NCBI GenBank assembly: GCA_963751425.1
Contig: CAVVUF010000002.1
Span: 1,364,001 to 1,428,000, forward strand
Source of the DNA: CAVVUF01 sp963751425
GTDB taxonomy: Bacteria; Chloroflexota; Anaerolineae; Anaerolineales; UBA4823
Reading direction: 5' to 3'
DNA length: 64,000 bases
In this document: piece after piece, positions 44,000 to 51,701 of the stretch
Numbering within the stretch: position 1 is the first letter of the stretch
Layout: the number at the start of each line of letters is the position of its first letter
The notes under the pieces: model-generated
What the model was told of the DNA's origin: nothing
Databases searched by the model: none
What the model saw: the letters and a program-made list of their open reading frames with translations, nothing else
Made by a program: the position numbers and the translations under genes

Positions 44000-44093
44000 T
44001 TATTTTATTGCCTCGGGGAATGCTGTGCGGGGAACCACGCCGCCCTCTGCACCCGAGATGATGCGAATATCAAGCTCTTTAGTTCTGATTCAT
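44000..44093 (-). other. Possible short peptide gene, copy 1 (frameshifted)
   Basis: Complement frame TKELDIRIISGAEGGVVPR followed by TAFPEAIK and TAA at 44000-44002. AGGAGG lies directly before ATG 44093, but the ATG is one base out of frame with the peptide, so a single inserted base is needed to join them (about 30 residues). It resembles the frame at 46226-46306, and each sits 40-110 bases upstream of a small membrane protein gene. The ELxxxxISGA segment recalls leader peptides of bacteriocin-type precursors, but this is only resemblance. Confidence 0.4.
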
Positions 44094-44216
44094 ATCCTCC
44101 TTTACTTCTATTTCTCTCCTGAGTCCGGAAGAATGCAAGGCTCGAGGAGGTGTTATTATCTGGACCCTAACTATTGTAACACCTTAATCAGAGATTAGTT
44201 TCTGATAAAAAATATC

Positions 44217-45633
44217 TCATTCAGTCGTGCGCGCCTCCAGGCGCCCGGCGCGAATGGCGTTCAGCAGGGCAGTGTGATCGCGCTCGTTCTGAACGGCGTA
44301 AGCCGTGCCGAAATCTGCTAACGCATCTTCGAAAGCCGTACTCCTGCCCATGTAACCGGTCAGTATCGCCGGGTCACCGCTACGGGCATGGGCGCGTGCC
44401 AGCACCTTGCCGCACAAGCCAGCATAAAGTTTCAAACTGGTCGGGTTCATGATCTCGATCACAGGCTTGATCTTGGCGTCACTGAGCTGGCGAACGTAAA
44501 ATTGGGTTTTCAGCTTCCCGGTTCCGGTCGTCCATCCCAGGAACAAATCCCCCGCCGCCTGCATGGCGCGTTGGCCTATCACCACACGCTGCCCGGGATG
44601 TGCATACGGATTGGCTCCGCAGTACGGCTCTAACACAGACTGGCGCGCCTGCTTGAACTGTAGGAATAATGGATCACCCCTACCAGACATCAATAACATG
44701 ATCCCGCAAGCAGTGCCCACGCTGCCCACCCCAACCACCTTGAAAGCCACATCCACAACCGTAAATCGATCGAGCAGCAAACTCACTCCCAGGCTAAGGT
44801 TCCTCTTCAATCCTTGCAGTGTAGACATGGCAACCTTCAGGTATTCCGAATCGCGTTGGTCTCCGTAGTGGAAGATCAGCGGCGGGTGGTCAACAATGCG
44901 CGGCGTGTCACCTGCCGAGAAAGTCAGCTTGGCAAACTCCTTCTCGTGGGCGCTCTGTTCATGGGCGCTGCCCAGTTTCTTGGTATAAAAGCGCTTACTC
45001 TCTTTATCGGGCATGCTCTCGATGATCGCCTCCAGATCGAAGGTGTCATTCCAAGCTTGCAGCACCGGCATCTCAGCGTATTCCGCCAATGCGCTGGCGA
45101 TAGCTCTGCGCGCTCAGCCAGGCGGCCTCTTTGCAGTCAGCCAGGTCGAAGCCGTTCGCTTGTCCAGCGATGAAAAAGCTAGCCACCAGGCGCTTGACAT
45201 CCCATTCCCAGGGAGCGATCGAGACTTCATCGAAGTCATTAATGTCAAAGATGAGCTTTCGTTCGGCGGTGGCGAAACCGCCGAAGTTCAATAGGTGGCA
45301 GTCGCCATCTGCAATCAAGGTCAGACCAGTGGAGGGGGTGTGCGATAAGTCATAGGCCATGATCGCCGCTGCGCCGCGGTAGAAAGTGAATGGACTCACC
45401 ATCATCCTGCCGTAGCGGATTGGGATCAGCTCTTCCACGCGACCTTTGCTGTTTTCGATCAGCAGGTCGATCGGATCGCGGCGATTAGCAGGCGCTTGCC
45501 ATTCCGCCTGTGCTTTTCGTGAAGCCTTTTCGCGCAGCGCTTTTCCCTTAGCCAGGCGCTCTTCCAACCGCAAGGTGTGGGTTTGCAGCGGGATGGGGGC
45601 TTTTTCTAATTGAGGTAAGCTTTCATCAGACAT
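44217..45633 (-). CDS. DUF2252 family protein (one frameshift)
   Basis: About 470 residues of a DUF2252 protein, distantly kinase-like. The N-terminal half has RYGRMMVSPFTFYRGAAAIM near residue 85 and TLIADGDCHLLNFGGFAT near residue 120, then FDINDFDEVSIAPWEWDVKR, all family hallmarks. Near 45080 the frame changes (SYRQR, then LAEYAEMPVLQAW) and continues intact to 44217 with VVGVGSVGTACGIMLL and YVRQLSDAKI. ATG 45633 has AAAGGG upstream. The single break with full conservation on each side suggests a base error. Biochemical function is not established. Confidence 0.85.
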
Positions 45634-45728
45634 AATAGGCCCTTTCGAATGCTTATGAATGAATTTATACACATAATATTGGATAAGGTAATTTGGCTAA
45701 GAAGCAGATGCAAGGCGAGGAGAGTTTG

Positions 45729-45805
45729 GGTGTTTGATGGCAAGCTGCGCCATCAAACACCTTATACATGCGAGGAAATCGTTCGACCCATCAAAGGGGT
45801 CGAAC
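45729..45805. repeat. Two adjacent perfect hairpins
   Basis: Hairpin 1: 13-base perfect stem (45729-45741 with 45749-45761), seven-base loop. Hairpin 2: nine-base perfect stem (45781-45789 with 45797-45805), seven-base loop. They lie between the membrane protein at 45817-46119 and DUF2252. Neither has a T-run, so they may be mRNA processing or stability elements or decayed terminators. Confidence 0.5.
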
Positions 45806-45816
45806 GGTATTGCGGA

Positions 45817-46119
45817 TTATGGAGCGGTGGTGGGGTAATAGGGGATCTCTTTGCGCTTATAAGCACTGCCGGAATACGCAGCGATATCGCCTACCAATGC
45901 CAGGCCAATCCATACCCAGTCGAAACCGACAATCCCGTTGGCACCGGACACCAGGACATACATAAGTGTGGTCCATGGCAAAAAGATCAGGCCTAAAAGA
46001 GGCCAGAACCAGGTATTAAATGCCACGGCGATCTGGACGCGGCCGTAGGGGATCAACCAGTAGATCAACAACCCGAAGCGGGGTCCTAAAGTCATCAAGG
46101 TTAAAAAGAAACAGCACAT
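45817..46119 (-). CDS. Small membrane protein
   Basis: A 100-residue protein with three hydrophobic segments (MCCFFLTLMTLGPRFGLLIYWLI, FWPLLGLIFLPWTTLMYVLV, FDWVWIGLALVGDIAAYSGS) and a short polar C-terminus (KRKEIPYYPTTAP). GGAGG lies five bases before ATG 46119, which is preferred over 46131. The sequence resembles uncharacterised small membrane proteins of Chloroflexota and cyanobacteria. A short peptide frame lies about 107 bases upstream. Confidence 0.68.
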   Translation of the reverse strand: MCCFFLTLMTLGPRFGLLIYWLIPYGRVQIAVAFNTWFWPLLGLIFLPWTTLMYVLVSGANGIVGFDWVWIGLALVGDIAAYSGSAYKRKEIPYYPTTAP

Positions 46120-46225
46120 AACATCCTCCAAATTTTTAAATATAGCCGTTTTTCGGCTTTCATCTGCATGTCAGGCGTATAAAATGCGTCGATTATGATC
46201 GTATTGAACACCTCCATCTGTGTTC

Positions 46226-46306
46226 TTACTCGGGAGAAGAAGCTCTGTGTGGAACCATGCTGTCATCAGCTCCCGAGATGAACAGCAGTTCAAGGTCTTT
46301 CGTCAC
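46226..46306 (-). other. Possible short peptide gene, copy 2
   Basis: Complement frame from GTG 46306: VTKDLELLFISGADDSMVPH followed by RASSPE and TAA. There is no good ribosome site. It aligns without gaps in its core with the peptide at 44000-44093 (TK-[ED]-L, ISGA, VP, PE). It lies 35 bases downstream of the DUF1269 gene and upstream of a small membrane protein gene. Confidence 0.35.
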
Positions 46307-46340
46307 GATGATTAACCGATTTCAAACCATAGAGGTTCGT

Positions 46341-47213
46341 TTACTTTTTGGCAGGCTTTTCTTTTGCATCGCCAGCTTCGGCTGGTTTATCTTCTTCTGC
46401 CGGGGTTTCATCTGCCAGCTCCGGGAGGATGGCTGTCGCAACCGTCACTTCACCTGCAGGGGTAATCACATTGTCCACAATCAATGCTCCTTCTTCTGTG
46501 ATAACGCCTGCTTCAACGACTGCCCCTTCCGCAGTAACGCCAGCCATCCGATAATCCACTCGATCTGCTGTCACCACTGCCGCTCCGGCAACTACGGCTT
46601 CATCCGTGATCGCCATTCCGATCACCTCTGCGGAATCTTCACCGACTGCTACCTCTTTGAAAGCCAACCCGGTTTCAGCCAGGATGATCCCCAGGGCAAC
46701 GCTCTTGTCTTCATTAAGTTTGGTGTAGATTTCAGAGGCCAGGTTGCTTACGAACTGCCGGATATCCTCCACATCGACCTGCTTCTGGACAGCCTTAAGA
46801 AAAGCGTGGCTGGTAATGGCTGTTACGGCGGATGTTCCGGGTTTCAACCCGAAGCCAACCATTTTGAGGCTCTCATCTCTGAAACCGGCATCGCCTTTCG
46901 CAGCCAACCCGCCGATGGCAGCGCCTGTGCTCGAGCCAACCACCACTCCTGCCGGGCCACCCAACACGCCTATGATGCCGCCGATCAGCGCTCCCGCTTT
47001 CGCGCCTTTACCGGAGCGCATGTCACCGGTTTCCTTGAAAGTGACCTTGCCCTCCACATCCTGGCGGATAACAGCCGCGTCTTCGAAGTAGAACTGCTTC
47101 TGCTTCTTGGCTTCTTTCATGGCTTTGAGGGCTTCGTCACCAGCCTTCTCGTCTGTAAACGCCATCACCAAAAAACCAACTGCCGCCACCCCTTTTTCTT
47201 GTTTTTCACTCAT
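46341..47213 (-). CDS. DUF1269 family protein with glycine zipper
   Basis: A 290-residue protein. Residues 1-60 (AAVGFLVMAFTDEKAGDEAL; FYFEDAAVIRQDVEGKV) are the DUF1269 N-terminal fold. KGAKAGALIGGIIGVLGGPA near residue 73 is a Gly-zipper that can insert in membranes, followed by the conserved AFLKAVQKQVD region near residue 138. The C-terminus is a Val/Ala/Glu-rich repeat region ending in a Lys/Pro/Ala tail. Members are induced by stress in several phyla; activity unknown. The upstream 101 bases are duplicated upstream of the next gene to the right. Confidence 0.8.
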   Translation of the reverse strand: MSEKQEKGVAAVGFLVMAFTDEKAGDEALKAMKEAKKQKQFYFEDAAVIRQDVEGKVTFKETGDMRSGKGAKAGALIGGIIGVLGGPAGVVVGSSTGAAIGGLAAKGDAGFRDESLKMVGFGLKPGTSAVTAITSHAFLKAVQKQVDVEDIRQFVSNLASEIYTKLNEDKSVALGIILAETGLAFKEVAVGEDSAEVIGMAITDEAVVAGAAVVTADRVDYRMAGVTAEGAVVEAGVITEEGALIVDNVITPAGEVTVATAILPELADETPAEEDKPAEAGDAKEKPAKK

Positions 47214-47255
47214 GTGTTTAATGCTCCTTTTCTTTTTAGAATCGTTGCTATGCTA

Positions 47256-47356
47256 AGCATAGCGATCATTATCCGGCTTGTCATCGTCAGGCTGATGATC
47301 TCCCAATAAACGAAAAGCGGAGGTTGGCTGCCTGATTTTCGACAATTGTTGAAACT
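47256..47356 (-). repeat. Duplicated upstream region, copy A
   Basis: A 101-base block matching 47761-47861 at 73 of 101 positions without gaps. Both copies contain the near-palindrome TCGACAATTGTTGA (here 47339-47352). Located 42-143 bases upstream of the DUF1269 start. Confidence 0.6.
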
Positions 47357-47368
47357 TGAGCTGAAAGG

Positions 47369-47401
47369 TGTGTATGGACGGCTTTCACCTGTCCATACAC
47401 A
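47369..47401. repeat. Perfect 11-base hairpin
   Basis: TGTGTATGGAC (47369-47379) pairs with 47391-47401 around an 11-base loop, nine bases past the stop of the broken gene at 47411-47737. The leftward T-run is weak (CCTTT), so it is at best a poor terminator. Confidence 0.45.
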
Positions 47402-47410
47402 TCACTTTAA

Positions 47411-47737
47411 TTACTTCCCCTGCATGAGATCGCCAATAATTCTACCATACTGAGGTCCGGTTATTTTACCTGGATGTATCAGATAGAACTGGCAGAGCCC
47501 CTTGCTTCCCATACCAATCTCCCACAGCTCGCCGTAGGTGCCGGTAGTATAGGGCGCAATCATCGGTATGCTGAAGTTGTAAGAAGCTCCAGTCGGCACA
47601 TCGATGCCCAGGTCGTAGGTATCCGAGTCTTTATCGATTTTTTCGGTTCAAAAGGATGGGTTCTTATTCTCTTGCGCCTCGAGCATGGCGACCTCTTGAT
47701 CGCTTGGCTCTTGACCTTCGATGCTGAGATCACTCAT
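47411..47737 (-). pseudogene. Short Ig-like (NBR1-type) domain protein, frameshifted
   Basis: Begins at ATG 47737 with MSDLSIEGQEPSDQEVAMLE, breaks at TGA near 47650, then continues in another frame with DSDTYDLGIDVPTGASYNFS, MIAPYTTGTYGELWEIGMGS and GLCQFYLIHPGK to TAA 47411. The VPxGxxYxFSIPMIAPxxxGTYxxxWxI pattern matches the Ig-like fold found next to BRCA1 in NBR1 and in bacterial surface proteins. About 108 residues in total. Upstream DNA is a copy of that before the DUF1269 gene. Confidence 0.6.
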
Positions 47738-47760
47738 TAAAACAAATCTATGCCATTATA

Positions 47761-47861
47761 AGAATAGCGGTCATTTCACGGTTTGTCATCTGCAGCCTGA
47801 GGATCTCCGATTAAACAAAACACGGAAATCTTCTTTCGAGCTCTCGACAATTGTTGATACT
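47761..47861 (-). repeat. Duplicated upstream region, copy B
   Basis: Partner of 47256-47356 (73 of 101 identical, no gaps), lying 24-124 bases upstream of the broken Ig-like gene. It contains TCGACAATTGTTGA at 47844-47857. Confidence 0.6.
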
Positions 47862-47887
47862 AATTTATTTGGAACGCCGCTACTCCC

Positions 47888-48937
47888 TCACCCGCCTTCA
47901 GCAAACGCCTCCACGATTGCCACCGCATTTTCCGTGGGTGTTTCGGAGCGCAGCGGCTTGGCTGGTGAAAGAATATACCCACCTCCTTTGCCCATCTCGC
48001 TCCGCAGCCGCTGGATTTCTGCACGCACCTCGGCAGGCTTGCCAAAGGGGATTGTACTCTGGCTGCCCAGGCAGCCCCAAAAAGTGATCTTGTCACCGAA
48101 CTTCTTCTTGAGTTCGTAAGGGTTCATCCCGGCCGCCTCTGGCTGCACGCTCTCCAGCACATCTACCCCGATCTCGATGATATCTGGTAGGATGGAAGCC
48201 ACTGACCCGCAGGAGTGGTGCATCACAATCTTCCCGTGCTGGTGCACGCGCCCATAGATCTGCGCCCAGCGCGGCTTGAGGAACTGCCGCCAGCGCTTCG
48301 GACCGATGATCACCCCGCGCTGGTCGCCCCAGTCATCCCCGAACAAGATGCTGTCAATGGGCAGCTCACAGGTGTAGTCGACAAAGTTCAGGTACAGGTT
48401 CATCACCTTATCCAGGGCTTCTGCGAAGAAGTCTGGATTTTCGATGGCATCCATCAAGATATTCTCGAACCCGCGCAGGTTCCAGGCGCGCTCGAACAGC
48501 CCCCAGCCCAGGTTGCCGACGATGAAAGTGTCTTTGTTCTCCTCGATCGTCTGGTAAGCGTTTGCCTTCCAATCCGGACGGTAGAAGACCTCCGGGGAAG
48601 GGAAGGTATAGCCTTCAAAAGAAGGCTTTTTAAGGGGTGGGGTCTCAAGGTGCCAGGGCAGGCGGTCTGTGCGCCAGATCCCCCCATAAGCATCTTGCCA
48701 TCGCTCTGCGCTGATTGCTTCTTTTTTATCTGTATCGACTGCCCCGACCCCGGTCATGTAGCGTTTCAGGCGCTCGCGCCAGTGCGGTCCGCCGTAGTAT
48801 TCGTCCAGGCGCCTCTCCACGTCGCTGTCTGCGTTGAGGGGCTTGTCGTCCTCGCTCTCGAAGCCCAGGGTGTAGGGTACTTCTACCGGCTGGCGGTGCT
48901 GGATGGCGTCAAAGACGATCTCGCGCGGTGTGGTCAT
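47888..48937 (-). CDS. URO-D family protein (probable methyltransferase-type)
   Basis: A 349-residue TIM-barrel of the uroporphyrinogen decarboxylase superfamily. PREIVFDAIQHRQPVEVPYT opens the fold, SILFGDDWGDQRGVIIGP near residue 195 is the substrate-side loop and HGKIVMHHSCGSVASILPD near residue 235 is the HxCG-type segment. The sequence is far from HemE and resembles corrinoid-dependent methyltransferase relatives. AAAGGAT precedes ATG 48937. The tiny Cys-containing gene 48952-49092 lies 14 bases upstream, so both are probably on one transcript. Confidence 0.82.
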   Translation of the reverse strand: MTTPREIVFDAIQHRQPVEVPYTLGFESEDDKPLNADSDVERRLDEYYGGPHWRERLKRYMTGVGAVDTDKKEAISAERWQDAYGGIWRTDRLPWHLETPPLKKPSFEGYTFPSPEVFYRPDWKANAYQTIEENKDTFIVGNLGWGLFERAWNLRGFENILMDAIENPDFFAEALDKVMNLYLNFVDYTCELPIDSILFGDDWGDQRGVIIGPKRWRQFLKPRWAQIYGRVHQHGKIVMHHSCGSVASILPDIIEIGVDVLESVQPEAAGMNPYELKKKFGDKITFWGCLGSQSTIPFGKPAEVRAEIQRLRSEMGKGGGYILSPAKPLRSETPTENAVAIVEAFAEGG

Positions 48938-48951
48938 GGGTCTCTATCCTT

Positions 48952-49092
48952 TCAATCCGAAAATTTTTCTTTCAAATCCAAATAGTACAGATATTCGTCC
49001 GGATGCACGTTGGGCGGGCAGCGGTGGTTGCAGAATGGGTTGTGCCCGCCGCGCTCCACCAGCGGGAATAGCGTGGATTTACGATCGGCCAT
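48952..49092 (-). CDS. 46-residue protein with CxxxC pair
   Basis: A complete small frame from ATG 49092: MADRKSTLFPLVERGGHNPF, then CNHRCPPNVHPDEYLYYLDL and KEKFSD. CNHRC with nearby His residues could bind a metal. It overlaps the YbaY-like lipoprotein gene by 14 bases and ends 14 bases before the URO-D family gene, which suggests co-expression. The ribosome site is weak. It could also be a decayed C-terminus of a larger protein, but the clean ATG argues for a real small gene. Confidence 0.55.
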   Translation of the reverse strand: MADRKSTLFPLVERGGHNPFCNHRCPPNVHPDEYLYYLDLKEKFSD

Positions 49093-49483
49093 TGTCGATA
49101 TCTTGAGTTGGATTCCCGCCTGTGATCACCGGCAAATTGGTATTGTTGATGAACAGCAGTCTCCCAGCACCATCCTCAATCCGAACGCGCAAGCCGTAAC
49201 GATGATTTTCGTTTATTTTCCCAGGCTCATAGGAAACGCCAAACGGGATCGGAACCTGCACACCTTCGGTCTTGATCACCTGTTCTCCGACGACCTCATC
49301 CGGGGCATCCGCTATGGAAACATCCTCAATTTGCACAGTCAGGACCGCCTCTGGAGGAAGGGCGATGCGTTGCCGATAAGTTGCGGTTCCATTTACCGAT
49401 CCTTCCTCCGAAGGACCTCCGCAGCCTGTTTGAGCCGCAGTTCCCAACAACAACCCCAGGATGATGATAAATTTAGGCAGCAT
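49079..49483 (-). CDS. YbaY-like lipoprotein
   Basis: A 134-residue lipoprotein. A signal peptide with a lipobox-like end (LLLGTAAQTGCGG) puts the lipidated Cys near residue 21. The mature part fits the YbaY/YscW beta-sandwich fold: YRQRIALPPEAVLTVQIEDV near residue 36 and VPIPFGVSYEPGKINENHRY near residue 76, then GLRVRIEDGAGRLLFINNT. It should be anchored in the envelope; role unknown. Confidence 0.82.
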   Translation of the reverse strand: MLPKFIIILGLLLGTAAQTGCGGPSEEGSVNGTATYRQRIALPPEAVLTVQIEDVSIADAPDEVVGEQVIKTEGVQVPIPFGVSYEPGKINENHRYGLRVRIEDGAGRLLFINNTNLPVITGGNPTQDIDNGRS

Positions 49484-49551
49484 TTATCGATCTTCTCCGA
49501 AAGGATTTCCTGTTTTCAATATTTGAATAATTAGCTGGATATCAACAATGG

Positions 49552-50925
49552 TTAATACGTGACAACCCGCGGCAGACCTTTTGCCTGCGAGACCCAGTCC
49601 TCAACATTGGCTGCTGTCGGCACTTTGCGCACCAGTTCCTTGGTCACATTGATCTCAGTCATCTTTGCCAACAGGTTGCCGGGGTTGCGCTGTGCCAGCT
49701 CTACCACGGTGTCCACTCCGGCTACTTCCAGCAGGTCAGCATACTCGGAACCGACACCCTTGATGCGGTACAGGTCCACATGGTTGACCCACTTCAGGAT
49801 CAAGCTGCCCGAAATCCCTGATTTTGAAGCGATCTCTTCCCGGCCTTTCCGCGATGCTCCAGCCTTGAGCAGGTCCAGGCAGGTCACCAGTCCAATGGCC
49901 TTGAGCTTCGCAGCATAAACTGGGCCGATGCCCTCCACGTATTCCAGGGGATGCTTGAACTTGCCTATTTCTTCGACATCTGTGGCATCTACGTTTCCGG
50001 TCAAGACCGCTTCAGATCGTGTTACTTCCAATTCTTCAGCAGGTTTGCTTGTCTCTTGGACAGCACTCACTGCGCTATCGACCACGGCAGGAGCAGGTTC
50101 CACTGAGCGGGTTTCTATGACTCCGGCAGCCGCAGCTCCCACCGCTGCTGCCATTCCTACACCGTCATCGATGACGGCGGCCTCTGCGCTCTTGGCCGCA
50201 GTTGAGGTTTCCACCACCTCTTCGGGAGCCTCGACCATCTGAGCGCGGGTCGCTGCCACTGCAACTGCCTCTCCCGCGACGCTGACCGCTTCGCTCTTAA
50301 CGGCTGCTGTCGTCACTGCAGCCTCTTTGGGAACATTTACCGTTTGAGCGCGAGGTGCTGCCAGGGCTGCGGCTTCTTTAGCCTTTCTTTCTGCGCCTTG
50401 CAAACCGAAAGCCCAAATGAGTGCCAGGATACCTCCCCCAATAAATAAGCCGCCCAGCACATACGGCAGGGCCAGCCCGGCGATCACCGGCCGGGAAAAA
50501 AGCAGCAGGCCAAGCAGGATGCTCAGCACACCCAAGACCCCCACCCCCCAGCCGCCTCCGCGGAAAGCAAACACGAGCTCCATGAACCCGAGCACGATGC
50601 CGATTGCCCCTACCAATATCGCCAGCGAGGTAGGTACCAAAAGCGTGCTCCACAGCGGGTTAAGGATGATCAAGATTCCCGCCAGGATCCCCAAGATGCC
50701 GCTGAACAATTTCCAGCCCCACTCTCTGCGGTCCTTAACCAGGAAAACGATGGAGAGCCCCCCGGTGATCAGCCAGTAGACGCCCAGCACCTGGATCAGG
50801 ATGAGTAAAGTAGCCGCCGGCTTGGTGAACAGCAGCAAGCCGAGCAGGATGGCCGACATCCCCGAAATGAGTACCAGCCACCAGGGAAGACCAACTTCTT
50901 CTTCAAGAGCTTTCGCATTTGACAT
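49552..50925 (-). CDS. HdeD-like (DUF308) membrane protein fused to DUF4332 helix-hairpin-helix domain
   Basis: A 457-residue fusion. Residues 1-175 contain six hydrophobic helices of the HdeD/DUF308 family (LPWWLVLISGMSAILLGLLL; WGWKLFSGILGILAGILIIL). Residues 180-320 are a low-complexity Ala/Val/Glu/Thr linker. Residues 325-457 carry DUF4332 with two HhH-like units (EYVEGIGPVYAAKLKAIGL and YRIKGVGSEYADLLEVAGVD). HdeD is an acid-stress membrane protein in E. coli; what the soluble HhH part binds is unknown. It is 21 bases downstream of another Gly-rich membrane protein on the same strand. Confidence 0.82.
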   Translation of the reverse strand: MSNAKALEEEVGLPWWLVLISGMSAILLGLLLFTKPAATLLILIQVLGVYWLITGGLSIVFLVKDRREWGWKLFSGILGILAGILIILNPLWSTLLVPTSLAILVGAIGIVLGFMELVFAFRGGGWGVGVLGVLSILLGLLLFSRPVIAGLALPYVLGGLFIGGGILALIWAFGLQGAERKAKEAAALAAPRAQTVNVPKEAAVTTAAVKSEAVSVAGEAVAVAATRAQMVEAPEEVVETSTAAKSAEAAVIDDGVGMAAAVGAAAAGVIETRSVEPAPAVVDSAVSAVQETSKPAEELEVTRSEAVLTGNVDATDVEEIGKFKHPLEYVEGIGPVYAAKLKAIGLVTCLDLLKAGASRKGREEIASKSGISGSLILKWVNHVDLYRIKGVGSEYADLLEVAGVDTVVELAQRNPGNLLAKMTEINVTKELVRKVPTAANVEDWVSQAKGLPRVVTY

Positions 50926-50946
50926 AATTTTTCTCCTCTTTTATTT

Positions 50947-51483
50947 TTAGGCTTTCTTTTGCTTTCCAAACAACCCACCTTGGTAGGCGATCCCAACTCC
51001 CGCCAGCACCAGCCCAATCAGGCTGGCAATTGCCCCATTCAACGCTGGGATCAGCATCTGCAAGCCACGCGTGCAGAGCAGTGCTCCAACCACTGCCGCC
51101 AGGACGATCACTGTCCAATCCTTGAAGCGCGACAACACTCCCGCACCAATGACTGCTCCCACCAGCGCCAGCAGCCAGTTCACCAGGCCCCAATCCAGTC
51201 CAAAAAGGTTGAGCAGGCCTAACGTGATCGCCCCGCCGGCCAGTGCCCCAAGCGCCAGGGTGACCAGGCCAACCAGGCTTTTGGCAATCCCTGCGCCAAA
51301 TGCAAACAGGATCGCCAGGCCAATCGGTACGACCAGCCATAACCAGCTCTCTTGCGTTCCTGGCAAGATGCTTAGAATGCCAATACCCAGCAGCGCCCCG
51401 ACCCCCGCTCCAAATAAAGCTAACCGCGACCCAAACGCCAGCACCAACACACCCAGAACAATGAAGATCATTGGACCAAGCAT
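50947..51483 (-). CDS. Glycine-rich multipass membrane protein
   Basis: A 178-residue protein with about seven short hydrophobic segments (FIVLGVLVLAFGSRLALFGA; VTLALGALAGGAITLGLLNL; TVIVLAAVVGALLCTRGLQM), similar in style to the DUF4203 protein at 42988-43635. ATG 51483 with GGAGGAG seven bases upstream is chosen over an in-frame start at 51591 that would add a polar tail. It is probably the first gene of a unit with the HdeD-DUF4332 protein. No gene is seen from 51484 to 51701. Confidence 0.75.
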   Translation of the reverse strand: MLGPMIFIVLGVLVLAFGSRLALFGAGVGALLGIGILSILPGTQESWLWLVVPIGLAILFAFGAGIAKSLVGLVTLALGALAGGAITLGLLNLFGLDWGLVNWLLALVGAVIGAGVLSRFKDWTVIVLAAVVGALLCTRGLQMLIPALNGAIASLIGLVLAGVGIAYQGGLFGKQKKA

Positions 51484-51701
51484 CGTTACTCCTCCTGAGG
51501 AACATCGACCGGAATGGATTTCTAACTTTAAATTATATCCCAATTTCTCTAAGGTTCTGTTAAGCTTTCTGGTAGAACCCGCCTCCAGCATAAATTGCTC
51601 GATCCGAAAAAGAGGGATTGAACATACACAAATCTACGATAAAATTAGAATAGATCTGGAAATTTGATGATCCAGGTGTAATGCTAAATTACGTATCTTG
51701 G

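Noticed and set aside
46257..47309. Long open frame (350 codons) on the plus strand
   Set aside because: Antisense to the DUF1269 gene, His/Cys/Phe-rich without domain sense, and without a ribosome site.
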